From assembly GCF_008935055.1 (NCBI RefSeq), contig NZ_CP043028.1, positions 2,882,501 to 2,946,500 of the forward strand: a stretch of DNA of 64,000 nucleotides. The letters run 5' to 3'. Positions 8,411 through 18,008 of this stretch are shown here, piece after piece. The stretch is from Pseudobutyrivibrio xylanivorans (GTDB lineage Bacteria > Bacillota > Clostridia > Lachnospirales > Lachnospiraceae). A program made the position numbers and the translations under genes. The notes under the pieces were generated by a model. The model was given only the letters and a program-made list of their open reading frames with translations. It had not been told where the DNA came from and ran no database searches. Each line of letters opens with the position of its first letter. The stretch's first letter is position 1.

Positions 8411-9589
8411 TTAATTCTTCTTACGCTTTGAGAGTACGTCTACTGTTACGGCGCCAAGGAGAACGGCTCCTTTGACAATTTTTTGGATATCGGTAGACCA
8501 TCCAAAGAGGGACATACCATTATTGAGGACACCCATTACGAAGGCTCCGACAACGGCGCCGAGAATGGTTCCAGAACCACCGGCTACGGCAGCTCCACCG
8601 ATATAGCAGGATGCGATTGCATCCATTTCGAAACCGTCACCAGCCTTTGGTGTTGATGAGCCGTTACGAGCTGAAAGAACGATACCTGCAATAGCTGCAA
8701 GCACTCCCATGTTGGTGTAAACCCAAAAGAATACTTTATTCGTATCGATACCAGAAAGGTTAGCTGCTTTTCGGTTACCACCAAGGGCATAAATCTGACG
8801 ACCTGCCACAGTCTTTGTTGTAACAAAAGCATAGATTCCAATAAGCACTACCATGATGAGAAGTACAAAAGGAAGTCCATTGTAACGGGCGAGCTTATAG
8901 AAGAAGAACCAGATGATAAATAATTCGATTGCAAGCTTGAGAACAGTCTGCCAAGCAGGAGCAAGGACGAAATTATATTTCTTCTTTGTCTTGATTCCAT
9001 TAAGCTCTGACCAAACAAGTGCTATTGAAGCAATAATAGCAACTGCGATTGATACCAAATCAAGGATTCCATCACCAAAGAAAATCTTGTAGGTTGGAAG
9101 GAAGCCTGCACCAATGAAGTTATACTCTGTTGGAAGAGGTCCCTTTGTCTGAGCCTGAAGCAAGGTATAAGTAAGGCCGCGGCCCATAAGCATTGTTGCC
9201 AGTGTAACTACGAATGGTGGAATGCTAAGGTAGGCAATAAAAAAGCCCGCGAACATACCAACTAAAAGACCAATAGCAAGTGCAGCAATAATTGCCACCC
9301 ACATATTCATCTTGTAGTCCATCATCATAATACCTGCAGTAGCACCACAAAGAGCAACTACAGAACCAACGCCAAGGTCGACATTTCCAGTAAGTACGCA
9401 AAGAAGCATACCAATTGCAAGAATAACAACATAGCCATTCTGCATTACCAGGTTGTTAATATTCATAGGGGTAAGGTTTTTACCACCAGTAAGTAAAGCG
9501 AATATCAAATAAATAACAATAAGGGCAATAAACATGCCATATTGTTTCATATCAAGATTTGCTCTTTTATTTTTCATATCCATCATCAT
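8411..9589 (-). CDS. mmsB: Monosaccharide ABC transporter permease (MmsB/GguB type)
   Basis: This 392-residue permease of the RbsC/XylH/GguB class forms the membrane channel of a monosaccharide importer. It is strongly hydrophobic with about ten predicted helices. Family-typical regions include the N-terminal [33 protein letters not shown], the [18 protein letters not shown] loop and a C-terminal [15 protein letters not shown] segment. It overlaps the mmsA stop by 23 bp. Several ATGs lie together at the start (9589, 9586, 9583, 9577) and the AAAGG site suits 9583 or 9577 best, so the N-terminus may be 2-4 residues shorter. It works with the ATPase and ChvE-type binding protein just upstream. 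Confidence 0.92.
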   Translation of the reverse strand: MMMDMKNKRANLDMKQYGMFIALIVIYLIFALLTGGKNLTPMNINNLVMQNGYVVILAIGMLLCVLTGNVDLGVGSVVALCGATAGIMMMDYKMNMWVAIIAALAIGLLVGMFAGFFIAYLSIPPFVVTLATMLMGRGLTYTLLQAQTKGPLPTEYNFIGAGFLPTYKIFFGDGILDLVSIAVAIIASIALVWSELNGIKTKKKYNFVLAPAWQTVLKLAIELFIIWFFFYKLARYNGLPFVLLIMVVLIGIYAFVTTKTVAGRQIYALGGNRKAANLSGIDTNKVFFWVYTNMGVLAAIAGIVLSARNGSSTPKAGDGFEMDAIASCYIGGAAVAGGSGTILGAVVGAFVMGVLNNGMSLFGWSTDIQKIVKGAVLLGAVTVDVLSKRKKN

Positions 9590-11132
9590 CCTTTCTATTA
9601 TGCGCCATTACGCACTGCATAATCTTTTCCTGAGAAACCTCAGCACTTGTGAGCTCGCCTGCTATCTCGCCATCATTAATAACGTATATACGGTCACAGG
9701 TTCCGATGATTTCAGGCATTTCAGAGGAAATAACGATAACCGCTTTTCCCTGCTTTGCAAGCTCATTAATAACGCAATATATTTCATATTTTGCACCTAC
9801 ATCGATGCCTCGTGTTGGCTCATCCAAAATCAGCACATCCGGCTGAGTGAGCATCCATTTTGCCAGCACAACCTTCTGTTGATTTCCACCGGAAAGTGAA
9901 CCAACCACCTGATTGATGGAATTCGCTTTTACGTTAATTCTCTTTTTATAATCTTCAGCAGCTAAAATCTCATCATTACCATTGATAACTCCATGCTTTG
10001 AGAAAAACATTGGTCGAGCTGCAATGGTCATATTTTCCTTAATATCACCAATAAGATTCAAACCATTTGTTTTTCTATCCTCAGTAACATAAGCAAGCTT
10101 ATTACTAATGGCGTCTTTCACAGTATGGATATTCACTTCCTTACCATTAATCTTTACTGTTCCAGAGATTTTCTGTCCGTAGCTGTGTCCGAATACACTC
10201 ATGGCAAACTCGGTACGACCAGCGCCCATAAGTCCAGCCAGTCCAACTACTTCTCCTGCCCTAACTTCGATGTTAATATCCTTCAGAACCTGACGATTAG
10301 GATCATCAGGATGATAAACGTTCCAATTTTTAACCTCAAAAATTGTATCACCGATAGTGACACCTTCTCTCACCGGATATCTATTTGTAAGCTCACGACC
10401 AACCATAGCTTTAATAACTCTATCCTCTGAGAAATCGTCAACTCCCTTTACGAGAGTTTCAATAGTTTTACCATCTCTAATAATGGTAACTGCATCTGCA
10501 ACATAGCTTATTTCGTTAAGCTTATGAGAAATGATGATGCATGTAATTCCTTGTTTCTTAAGCTCAAGCATGATGTCTAAGAGCTTCTTTGATTCTTCGT
10601 CATTTAATGCAGCTGTTGGCTCATCAAGAATGAGAAGCTCAACCTTCTTTGCCATTGCCTTTGCAATTTCAATAAGCTGCTGCTTTCCAACGCCAAGTGA
10701 GTTAACTGGTGCGTTAACATTTTCATTTTCAAGACCAACCTTGGCAAGCATTTCCTGTGCGCGCTGCCTGGTCTTTGTCCAATCGATAACCCCCTTCATG
10801 GAGAGCTGTTCATTTCCCAAGAACACATTCTCTGCAATAGAAAGAAGGGGACTTAAAGCCAGCTCCTGATGAATAATAACGATGCCTTTTGCTTCTGAAT
10901 CCCTTAGGTTGTGGAATTTGCAAAGCTGTCCATGGTACTCAACATCGCCCTCGTAAGTTCCATAAGGATAAACTCCTGAAAGAACATTCATCAGGGTGGA
11001 CTTGCCAGCTCCATTCTCGCCACAAAGGGCATGGATTTCTCCCTTTTTCACCTGCAGATTAACATCATCAAGTGCTCTTACTCCGGAAAATTCTTTTATG
11101 ATGTGCTTCATTTCCAAGATGTAATCTGACAT
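9567..11132 (-). CDS. mmsA: Monosaccharide ABC transporter ATP-binding protein (MmsA/GguA type)
   Basis: This 521-residue double ABC ATPase energises monosaccharide import. The first half has Walker [10 protein letters not shown] near residue 38 and Walker [12 protein letters not shown]. The second half has a degenerate Walker [10 protein letters not shown], an intact signature LSGGNQQK and Walker [13 protein letters not shown]. This asymmetry is normal for the RbsA/MglA/GguA class. The first-half signature is the atypical LGVGKQQ. The gene is preceded by a good ribosome site, follows chvE by 60 bp and overlaps mmsB, so the three form one operon. Confidence 0.94.
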   Translation of the reverse strand: MSDYILEMKHIIKEFSGVRALDDVNLQVKKGEIHALCGENGAGKSTLMNVLSGVYPYGTYEGDVEYHGQLCKFHNLRDSEAKGIVIIHQELALSPLLSIAENVFLGNEQLSMKGVIDWTKTRQRAQEMLAKVGLENENVNAPVNSLGVGKQQLIEIAKAMAKKVELLILDEPTAALNDEESKKLLDIMLELKKQGITCIIISHKLNEISYVADAVTIIRDGKTIETLVKGVDDFSEDRVIKAMVGRELTNRYPVREGVTIGDTIFEVKNWNVYHPDDPNRQVLKDINIEVRAGEVVGLAGLMGAGRTEFAMSVFGHSYGQKISGTVKINGKEVNIHTVKDAISNKLAYVTEDRKTNGLNLIGDIKENMTIAARPMFFSKHGVINGNDEILAAEDYKKRINVKANSINQVVGSLSGGNQQKVVLAKWMLTQPDVLILDEPTRGIDVGAKYEIYCVINELAKQGKAVIVISSEMPEIIGTCDRIYVINDGEIAGELTSAEVSQEKIMQCVMAHNRKDDDGYEK

Positions 11133-11192
11133 ATACTTCTCCTTTTAAAAGGTGGCGACTTTTTAAAGTCGCCACCACAACTCATCCAAATA

Positions 11193-12332
11193 TTATTCTG
11201 CTAACTGCTCTTCTGTGTAATATCCGCCGTCAACGATGATTTCCTTGTAGTTATCCTTATCAACTGCAACTGGTGTGCAAAGGTATGAAGGAACAACAAG
11301 CTTTCCATTGTTGTACTGCTCAGTATCATTGATTTCTGGCTCTGAGCCTTCAAGAACTGCCTGAACCATTGTTACGCACTTGTCAGCAAGGAGACGTGTA
11401 TCCTTGTAGATTGACATTGTCTGTGAGCCAGCGATGATGTTCTTTGTAGCCATAAGCTCTGCATCCTGACCTGTGATAAGTGGCCAATCCTCGCCAACCT
11501 TATAGCCTGCTCCCTCAAGAGCTGCCTTACATCCATAAGCAAAGCCATCAAAAGCTGTTGCACAGATGTCTAACTTCTCGTCAGCATAGAAGCCTGTGAG
11601 GTAGTTCTCGCAGTTCTGCTGAGCTGTTTCCTGAGACCATCTTAAGATACATGTGTCATCGAAAGATGTTCTTCCTGACTTACATACCAATGTGCCATTG
11701 TCAAGATATGGCTGAAGGACTTCCATAAGACCGTTGTAAAGCATTACAGCGTTGTTGTCATCCGGAGAACCCATGAAGAACTCGATTGTGTATGTCTCGC
11801 TAGTATTTGCAAGATCCTTTGACTCCTCGATGTACTTACCGATTGCTGTACCAACGCCCTTGTTATCGAAGGTTGCATAATAGCTTACAGCATCTGTGTC
11901 CATAAGAAGACGGTCATAAGCGATAATAGGAATACCAGCTTCCTTAGCCTGTGCCTCAACATTTACAAGAGCTGATGAGTCAACAGCTGCAATTACTAAG
12001 CAATCAGCGCCTGCAGCAATCATGTTCTCAATCTGAGATACCTGAGCCTGAACATCATCCTCTGCGTACTGAAGGTCAACTTCATAGCCGAGAGCCTCCA
12101 GCTTTTCCTTCATGTTGCCACCATCATTAATCCATCTTTCTGATGACTGAGTAGGCATTGCAACAGCAACTCTCTTGCCGTTTGACTCTGCAGCTGGTGC
12201 TGAATCAGAAGACTCTGTTGTAGTAGCTGCACTGTCATCTGCTGGAGCACCTGTGTCAGCAGGTCCGCAGCCTACTGCTAACCCCATAGCCATAACTGCA
12301 GTGAGCATTAAACTTAGAACTCTTTTTTTCAT
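11193..12332 (-). CDS. chvE: ChvE-type multiple-monosaccharide-binding lipoprotein
   Basis: This 379-residue extracellular solute-binding protein captures aldoses and passes them to MmsAB. It has a lipoprotein signal (GLAVGCG, cysteine near residue 22), an Ala/Ser/Thr/Asp-rich linker to about residue 50, then a periplasmic-binding fold with VAMPTQSSERWINDG, AAVDSSALV, YDRLL, FMGSPDDNNA and a C-terminal WPLITGQDAE hinge region. These features match the ChvE branch rather than RbsB or MglB. It is the first gene of the operon with a strong AGGAGGAGAAGG ribosome site. Its promoter region carries the direct repeats proposed as a YesN site. Confidence 0.92.
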   Translation of the reverse strand: MKKRVLSLMLTAVMAMGLAVGCGPADTGAPADDSAATTTESSDSAPAAESNGKRVAVAMPTQSSERWINDGGNMKEKLEALGYEVDLQYAEDDVQAQVSQIENMIAAGADCLVIAAVDSSALVNVEAQAKEAGIPIIAYDRLLMDTDAVSYYATFDNKGVGTAIGKYIEESKDLANTSETYTIEFFMGSPDDNNAVMLYNGLMEVLQPYLDNGTLVCKSGRTSFDDTCILRWSQETAQQNCENYLTGFYADEKLDICATAFDGFAYGCKAALEGAGYKVGEDWPLITGQDAELMATKNIIAGSQTMSIYKDTRLLADKCVTMVQAVLEGSEPEINDTEQYNNGKLVVPSYLCTPVAVDKDNYKEIIVDGGYYTEEQLAE

Positions 12333-12364
12333 TTCCTTCTCCTCCTAAAAGAATGTGAATTTAC

Positions 12365-12383
12365 GGTGGTCCCCCTGACCACC
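12365..12383 (-). promoter_or_regulatory. Hairpin in the chvE mRNA leader
   Basis: A perfect 7-bp GC-rich stem (12365-12371 and 12377-12383) with a 5-nt loop lies in the untranslated leader about 33 nt before the chvE start codon. It leaves the ribosome site free, so it may stabilise the message rather than block translation. Confidence 0.5.
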
Positions 12384-12409
12384 TAACTACATTTATGTTA
12401 GCAATTCAC

Positions 12410-12460
12410 AGAATAGACATAAATATAAAATTCTACACACAACCTTAGAAATTCTACACA
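12410..12460 (-). promoter_or_regulatory. Candidate chvE promoter with AraC-type direct repeats
   Basis: Two identical 12-bp sequences (TGTGTAGAATTT on the minus strand, at 12449-12460 and 12428-12439) are exactly 21 bp apart, two helical turns. The downstream copy overlaps the expected -35 position of a TATTCT -10 box at 12410-12415. A poor -35 overlapped by a direct repeat is the classic layout of promoters activated by AraC-family regulators. The neighbouring YesN-type protein is the obvious candidate. This is inference from spacing and context. Confidence 0.55.
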
Positions 12461-12519
12461 TATCCTAGATTATCTATTCAATAATTATCAATTGTGCACC
12501 CCTTTTTTATAAACTATAA

Positions 12520-12771
12520 ATGTCTACTATCTGAAAAGAAAAATTTCTGACAGGTAGTAGAAAAATTATGGATTTTACTACCTATAGTGGAATCATATTT
12601 TCAGGTATTAAAAATGACACTGATTCTACTATCTATATTTGAAACATACTTTTAGATAGTAAAATAGCCTTTAGTTTTAATGTCTATATTGAGGACATCT
12701 TCTCAGGTAGTAAAAAAGTCATTAATTTTACTTTCTACATAGGTGACATATTTTAAGGTAGTAAAAAAGGC
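12520..12771. repeat. Tandem array of five degenerate 51-bp hairpin units
   Basis: Five units start at equivalent positions 12526, 12577, 12628, 12679 and 12730, an exact 51-bp period. Each has a left arm like TTTTACTACCTATA and, about 26 bp on, a right arm like TTCAGGTAGTAAAA, so each folds as a hairpin of about 40 nt. The units have drifted to roughly 60-75% identity while keeping period and arms. The ACTACC and GGTAGT motifs alternate about every 25-26 bp. The array fills the space between the azlD terminator and the chvE promoter and has no coding potential. Confidence 0.8.
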
Positions 12772-12788
12772 CCAAGTAATTTGGACCC
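12763..12788 (-). terminator. Terminator of azlCD
   Basis: On the minus strand GGTCCAA pairs with TTGGGCC (one mismatch) around a 5-nt loop and is followed by six T. It lies 14 bp past the azlD stop and partly overlaps the last 51-bp unit. Confidence 0.8.
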
Positions 12789-12801
12789 TTTAACAAATAT
12801 T

Positions 12802-13110
12802 CTATACAAGTATCATTTCTACTACAAATACCACAGCGCAGCAGATAATTGCCACACGGAAGAGGCTCTGATTTAGCCAGGCCGCGATGGTGCCACAGAT
12901 TAAGGCAAGAATACCTGCAAGCTTGCTTTGGGTGGCATCGATGATAGCAGGAAACGTCATTACAGCAAGAGTGACATAAGGTACATAATACAAAAACGAC
13001 CTTACGAATCGACTCTTTATTGGCTTTCTGAATATGGTAACAGGTGCAATTCGTATAAGCGTACTAACAATAGCTGCAACCAATATGTAAATATAAGTCT
13101 TAATCATCAT
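12802..13110 (-). CDS. azlD: Branched-chain amino acid exporter small subunit AzlD
   Basis: This AzlD-family membrane protein of about 102 residues has four hydrophobic segments (AAIVSTLIRIAPVT, SFLYYVPYVTLAVMTFPAI, LAGILALICGTIAAWL, VAIICCAVVFVVEMIL). It pairs with AzlC to export branched-chain amino acids. I start at ATG 13110 (or 13107), inside the end of azlC, because AGGAGGAA lies just upstream. The longer reading lacks any signal. Coupled translation with azlC is clear. Confidence 0.88.
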   Translation of the reverse strand: MMIKTYIYILVAAIVSTLIRIAPVTIFRKPIKSRFVRSFLYYVPYVTLAVMTFPAIIDATQSKLAGILALICGTIAAWLNQSLFRVAIICCAVVFVVEMILV

Positions 13111-13831
13111 CTTCCTCCTGTGGATGCGGGAAAAGTATTGCTGCAACAGATGCTATAGCAACAGTAAGGATTATAGTCTTCGTTCCACTTGAGATATCTG
13201 CAAAGATTCTAAGTCTTGAGCCTAAATAGCTCAGAACAAATGAAATCATAATAAGAACCGCAACTATTCTATGCTTTCTGGCTTCTGGCATAATACAGGC
13301 AAGGAACATTCCATATAATGCAACCGAAAGTGCACTAACTGCTCTCACAGGCATCAACTCCCCTGCCACAATTCCACAGGCTGTCCCTAAAGACCAACAT
13401 ATTGCAGCAATTAAAAATGCAGCATAATTATATATTGGCTCAATATAACCTGGACGTTTGATGGTAATTGCAAACAATTCGTCAGTAACCGTAAAACCTA
13501 CCAATATTCGATGAAGCATGGAAGTCTTTTCGTTAAACTTCTGGCTTAAAGCCGTGGACATCAAAAGGTATCTTGCATTTACAACAAGAGTCATTATGGC
13601 CATTTCAACATAGCTTGCACCAGCAGCAACAACGGTGTACACCGCATATTCTCCTGCACTTGCGTGATTCAAAAATGAATTTATAAATCCCTGAATTGGA
13701 GTGAAGCTGGCATTTCTGGCAAGAATTCCAAGGGAAAATGCAACAGCAAAATATCCCAAACCGATTGGAACTCCATCTCTAAAGCCATCTCGAAATACCT
13801 GTTTTTTAGAAATATTACAAGAATTATTCAT
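13100..13831 (-). CDS. azlC: Branched-chain amino acid exporter large subunit AzlC
   Basis: This 243-residue membrane protein of the AzlC family begins with the family-typical region RDGFRDGVPIGLGYFAVAFSLGILA. It continues with about six to eight hydrophobic segments, including AGEYAVYTVVAAGAS and FTVTDELFAITI. With AzlD it forms an exporter of leucine, isoleucine and valine. Its stop overlaps the azlD start. It stands near ilvC and ilvN but in a separate unit, separated by the plus-strand AP2 gene. The family is certain; the exact substrate here is inferred. Confidence 0.9.
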   Translation of the reverse strand: MNNSCNISKKQVFRDGFRDGVPIGLGYFAVAFSLGILARNASFTPIQGFINSFLNHASAGEYAVYTVVAAGASYVEMAIMTLVVNARYLLMSTALSQKFNEKTSMLHRILVGFTVTDELFAITIKRPGYIEPIYNYAAFLIAAICWSLGTACGIVAGELMPVRAVSALSVALYGMFLACIMPEARKHRIVAVLIMISFVLSYLGSRLRIFADISSGTKTIILTVAIASVAAILFPHPQEEDDD

Positions 13832-13903
13832 AGTTTATTAATACTTTCTGTTTCGCAGAAGTGTAAAATCATATTTGTAGGAATCCTCACAAAGGAGGTT
13901 ATT

Positions 13904-14713
13904 ATGAAGCCTGGAGTATATGAATCCACACGAAAAAACGGTGATATCTACTATCGCGGCAACATAACCTATAACGGAAAGCACATCAGTATCGGAAGCT
14001 TTGACTCTGAGGCTCAGTGCAATAGTGCCTACAAAGAGGCATGGGAAATACTGAAGGATAACTCTATTACTCTGCTCTCCTATCAAAATCATATCTACAA
14101 CCTTCCATTCGATAAGGTTGTTACTCTAATAAATTTTAGAGACAATCATATTTACATTAAGAATCCGATTTATCTTCAAAAAAATTACTTCGTATATTAC
14201 TTGGATGCATCCACAGTTTTGAAATTTGATAACGATGACCTTTTCTATTATTCAAGTCATAAAATACAAAACCGCGGTGGACACATGTTCGTCACTGATT
14301 ACGGAATGCAGTATAACATTCTGGGACGATATGGCATTAAACCATATAGCGTAATCGGACGAGATTACAAATTCGCCAATGGTGACTGCTATGATTTCAG
14401 ATACTCCAATATCATTGTGATTAACAAATATCACGGGGTCTCGAAAGAAATCAAAAAGGGAAAATCAATCTATACCGCAAAAATCCACCTCAATGGCGAT
14501 TTCATTGTTGGTCGATACAACAGCGAGGCAAAAGCAGCTGTAGCATACAATAAGGCAGTTGACCTGTGTAAATCCCGTGGAATGCGTAAGGTATTTCCTA
14601 CTAATTTTGTGACGGAATTCTCCCCGCGTGAATACGCTGACGTCTATACAGAGTTGAAAATTTCCTCGCACCTATACAAATTCTTCAAGAATAAAAACTT
14701 CCGCGAAGCCTAA
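13904..14713 (+). CDS. AP2-domain protein with degenerate HNH-like centre
   Basis: The 269-residue product has two AP2-like segments: residues 3-48 (GVYESTRKNGDIYYRG ... GSFDSEAQCNSAYKEA) and about 178-222 (YHGVSKEI ... VGRYNSEAKAAVAYNKAVD). The region between (residues 125-175) follows the layout of HNH homing endonucleases joined to AP2, with FRYSNIIVIN aligning to the usual RRSNLRVVT strand. The catalytic histidines seem to be missing, so it is probably a DNA-binding protein descended from a homing endonuclease. The AAAGGAGG ribosome site is 6 nt before ATG. It is the only plus-strand gene in its neighbourhood and ends at a structured repeat. Target sites are unknown. Confidence 0.65.
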   Translation: MKPGVYESTRKNGDIYYRGNITYNGKHISIGSFDSEAQCNSAYKEAWEILKDNSITLLSYQNHIYNLPFDKVVTLINFRDNHIYIKNPIYLQKNYFVYYLDASTVLKFDNDDLFYYSSHKIQNRGGHMFVTDYGMQYNILGRYGIKPYSVIGRDYKFANGDCYDFRYSNIIVINKYHGVSKEIKKGKSIYTAKIHLNGDFIVGRYNSEAKAAVAYNKAVDLCKSRGMRKVFPTNFVTEFSPREYADVYTELKISSHLYKFFKNKNFREA

Positions 14714-14807
14714 AAAAGGCCACCCGTTACGCACTCAAGCCTTGGTATTACTCCGTCGCGAGATTGGCTCCTTGAGTAACACCAAGAGCTAGATAGCTAC
14801 GGGTGGC
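14712..14807 (-). repeat. Structured repeat family, copy 4 (inverted orientation)
   Basis: On the minus strand the outer stem GCCACCCGT/ACGGGTGGC encloses AGCTATCTAGCTC opposite GGCTTGAGTGCGTAAC. An upper stem CTTGGTGTTACTC/GAGTAATACCAAG and a loop ending CGCGACG follow. Six T come next on the minus strand, so the element would end ilvC transcription. It also abuts the stop codon of the plus-strand AP2 gene. It matches copies 1-3 in layout and in the conserved 3' GTAAC but differs in every stem. Confidence 0.7.
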
Positions 14808-14821
14808 TCGAATAAAGAATC

Positions 14822-15862
<1,041 letters not shown>

Positions 15863-15877
15863 CTACTTTTGTTTGTA

Positions 15878-16378
15878 TTATAAAATTACAACATCATCGG
15901 AGCCTCTTGTAAGACCTGTAACTCCAGTTCTCGCGAGCTCCAAAATATCGTAATCCGCAAGCATATCTAAAAATGCTGCCAACTTATCCTGATTTCCAGT
16001 AACCTCAAGAATCATTGAATCATGTGTAACATCAACAACCTTGCCATGGAAAATCTCAACTATTGTAAGCACATCCTGTCTGTCTGTATTTCTAGCAGAA
16101 ATCTTTACAAGCATAAGTTCTCTCTTAACAGACATACCATGCTCCAAAACCTTCAAATCAACAACATCTGTAAGCTTTGAAACCTGCTTTTCAATCTGAT
16201 CAAGAACCTGCTCATCACCATGAGTAACAATTGTAACTCTGGTGTATCTAGGGTCAGCTGTGACTCCAGATGAAAAACTATCAATATTGTAACCTCTGCG
16301 TGAGAATAAGCCAGAAATACGGCTTGCCAGACCTGGTGTGTTTTCAACTAATATTGAAAGAACTTTTGTAGATTCCAT
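15878..16378 (-). CDS. ilvN: Acetolactate synthase small (regulatory) subunit
   Basis: This 166-residue protein has an N-terminal ACT domain (VLSILVENTPGLASRISGLFSRRGYNIDS) and the C-terminal ALS_ss_C domain (RELMLVKIS ... ELARTGVTGLTRG). It binds the catalytic subunit and confers valine feedback inhibition. Only the small subunit is encoded here; the large subunit must lie elsewhere. A strong promoter lies about 55 bp upstream, and AAAGGAG precedes the ATG. Confidence 0.94.
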   Translation of the reverse strand: MESTKVLSILVENTPGLASRISGLFSRRGYNIDSFSSGVTADPRYTRVTIVTHGDEQVLDQIEKQVSKLTDVVDLKVLEHGMSVKRELMLVKISARNTDRQDVLTIVEIFHGKVVDVTHDSMILEVTGNQDKLAAFLDMLADYDILELARTGVTGLTRGSDDVVIL

Positions 16379-16430
16379 ATAATTAAACTCCTTTATTACT
16401 TCACTACTGTGAAGTATGAAACTAAATAAA

Positions 16431-16458
16431 ATAATATCACAACTGACTAATATGTCAA
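16431..16458 (-). promoter_or_regulatory. Sigma-A-type promoter of ilvN-ilvC
   Basis: On the minus strand TTGACA (16453-16458) is followed after 16 bp by TATTAT (16431-16436). A 7-bp hairpin in the leader (16398-16404/16409-16415) precedes the ribosome site. No T-box or leader peptide is visible. Confidence 0.75.
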
Positions 16459-16506
16459 TATAAAAATATAATGATGATTATTTTTACAGAATAATCTCTA
16501 ATAGAA

Positions 16507-16542
16507 TAACCCCTGTCTCCTGTTATGGAGAGTCAGGGGTAT
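16507..16542 (-). terminator. Hairpin downstream of the phosphopantetheinyl transferase gene
   Basis: Arms 16509-16515/16534-16540 (7 bp) and the inner 16517-16520/16527-16530 (4 bp) form a GC-rich hairpin about 90 bp after the stop codon. The tail is T-rich but interrupted, so it is a probable rather than certain terminator. Confidence 0.5.
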
Positions 16543-16628
16543 CCATAATGTAAAAAAATTTTTAGTTTTCAGGTGCAAAGTTTACTATATTTACATTACC
16601 ATTGATAGCTTTATCAGATGTATACTGC

Positions 16629-17285
16629 TTAATAATATTTTCCATCATAAGGATTATAAAGCCCCATCTGTATTGGCTGCCTCTTGTCCTCATAGCATAG
16701 TGTAATATAGAAATCCCTGAACTCAAAGCCCTGTTTAGTCCATTCGATATTGCCCTTTTCACAATCACAGTACTCACTGTAATCTATCCACTGGAGAACC
16801 TGCATCAAAGGTCTGTCCATCATCTTGCAGGTAGCTTCTTTGAAGGTCCATACCTCAGTGAATTTTTTATCTACCTCAGCCTTCTTAATCGACTCCAAAT
16901 ACTCAATATCATATCTGGTAAAGAATCGCTTCACCAAATCCGGATCGTATTTACGAATTCTTTCAACATCAATTCCAACAGGCTTATCAGAAATAGCTGC
17001 CACAGCAAAAAAATCTGCATGACTCAAACTGAAATCAACATTCTTCGGTTGAATAAAAATTGGTTTCCCCTGAGAGGTCGTTGAATAAACATAGGGTCTT
17101 TGGATGTGGTTCTCCCACAAAAGCTTTTCTAAAAGATGGGCAGCGCCTAGTCTCTCACACTTCCCCTTTAGGGTTTTGGCCTCATCAACATGAGCCCTCC
17201 TCTGAGGACTTATCATGTCATAAACTTCATCAAATATGAAAGGATTTTGTAGTGGTTCACAATTGTAAGCAGCGGCTTTAATCAT
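16629..17285 (-). CDS. 4'-phosphopantetheinyl transferase (Sfp type)
   Basis: This 218-residue enzyme transfers phosphopantetheine from CoA to a carrier-protein serine. Family motifs are FSLSHADFFAVAA (residue about 84), GIDVERI (metal-binding, about 105) and WTFKEATCKMM (about 145). Length and motifs match the Sfp/AcpT group rather than AcpS. The RBS GGGGGAG lies 3 nt before the start. No polyketide or peptide synthetase is nearby. An apparent composite transposon begins 27 bp upstream of the start codon and separates the gene from a TATAAT sequence now at 22926-22931, which suggests that its native promoter was displaced. Confidence 0.9.
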   Translation of the reverse strand: MIKAAAYNCEPLQNPFIFDEVYDMISPQRRAHVDEAKTLKGKCERLGAAHLLEKLLWENHIQRPYVYSTTSQGKPIFIQPKNVDFSLSHADFFAVAAISDKPVGIDVERIRKYDPDLVKRFFTRYDIEYLESIKKAEVDKKFTEVWTFKEATCKMMDRPLMQVLQWIDYSEYCDCEKGNIEWTKQGFEFRDFYITLCYEDKRQPIQMGLYNPYDGKYY

Positions 17286-17300
17286 AGGCTCCCCCTGTTC

Positions 17301-17311
17301 TTATTTAAAAA
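17301..17311 (+). repeat. Left copy of the 11-bp direct repeat flanking the composite element
   Basis: TTATTTAAAAA here is identical to 22916-22926 and abuts the TAGG terminus exactly, as expected of a target-site duplication. Confidence 0.75.
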
Positions 17312-17614
17312 TAGGTATTTGCGAAACTCATTTAACCTTAACAAAAGAATTCTGGAACGCTTTTTTGATGGCAAAGACGTGAACTGGGCTGATAAATCCC
17401 ATCTTAGGCGCACTTGAATAAGGCTGATGTCTTATTAAGTTGGTAAGCCCTATGCTATGAGGGGCTTGAGGCTTCTGATGTATTCATGGTGATGAATCTT
17501 GTCAGCAAGTACTACAGATATAAGCTGAGTAATTCCTGCAAGTATCAGATCAGCATGCAGAGTCTTCTCATTTTGAGTGCGGCGTCCAGCCAAACAAAGA
17601 TTATCCTTCATATG
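17312..17614 (-). mobile_element. IS1182-like element remnant (transposase 3' end)
   Basis: Read on the minus strand, 17614 down to about 17448 encodes the last 55 or so transposase residues. They match the C-terminus of the full copy from NHxKxNLCLAGRRTQNE through the SLKPLIA stop at roughly three-quarters nucleotide identity. The rest, down to the TAGG end, is the noncoding terminus. The divergence shows it is a related element and not a recent copy. A perfect 12-bp inverted repeat (17615-17626/17637-17648) marks its inner edge. Confidence 0.8.
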
Positions 17615-17648
17615 GTTGTATTGATAGAGATAGGCATATCAATACAAC

Positions 17649-18008
17649 GGCTATATATTGGCTAATATTTTTAACTATTTTGAACTATTGACCAGGAAGG
17701 GTAGTTGAAACACGCTTCAATCTATCGGTTAAATGGGTGTTTATCACAACCTAAGTTGTATAGAGAAATACAGGACTAAAAATTCACACCAATTTTTAAT
17801 CCATTTCTACAAAAATAGACATAATCTGATAACTTCAGTTAAAAAACATCAAGTCCCACAAAGCCTTATCTTATCGACTCCATGAGACTTGACAAGCTTA
17901 GACAAAGTTCACTAATTTATTCTAAAACTCGAGTGCTAATAATTTATAAATTCTTGTTTTTCCTCAGAAAATCAAAAACCTATTAACATTTTAGAATTAC
18001 TGTGAAAC
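17649..18008. other. Noncoding stretch downstream of the surface-protein gene
   Basis: No gene is seen in these 360 bp. Near the surface-protein end, 17951-17983 holds a short hairpin block (GATTTTC / GAAAAAC, one mismatch, on the minus strand). It closely resembles the one that follows the chemotaxis receptor gene at 27414-27445 and probably acts as a terminator. The rest is AT-rich without recognisable signal. Confidence 0.5.

Noticed and set aside
12520..12771. Possible CRISPR array
   Set aside because: The 51-bp units repeat over their whole length with drift. There are no unique spacers, no identical short repeats and no cas genes.
16379..16500. T-box or leader-peptide attenuator for ilvN
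   Set aside because: The leader after the promoter is only about 50 nt with one small hairpin. No branched-chain codon run, specifier loop or TGGNACC-type T-box core is visible.
16562..16642. 27-codon frame (MENIIKQYTSDK...) at the end of the phosphopantetheinyl transferase gene
   Set aside because: It overlaps the gene end out of frame, has no ribosome site, and no homology is recognised.
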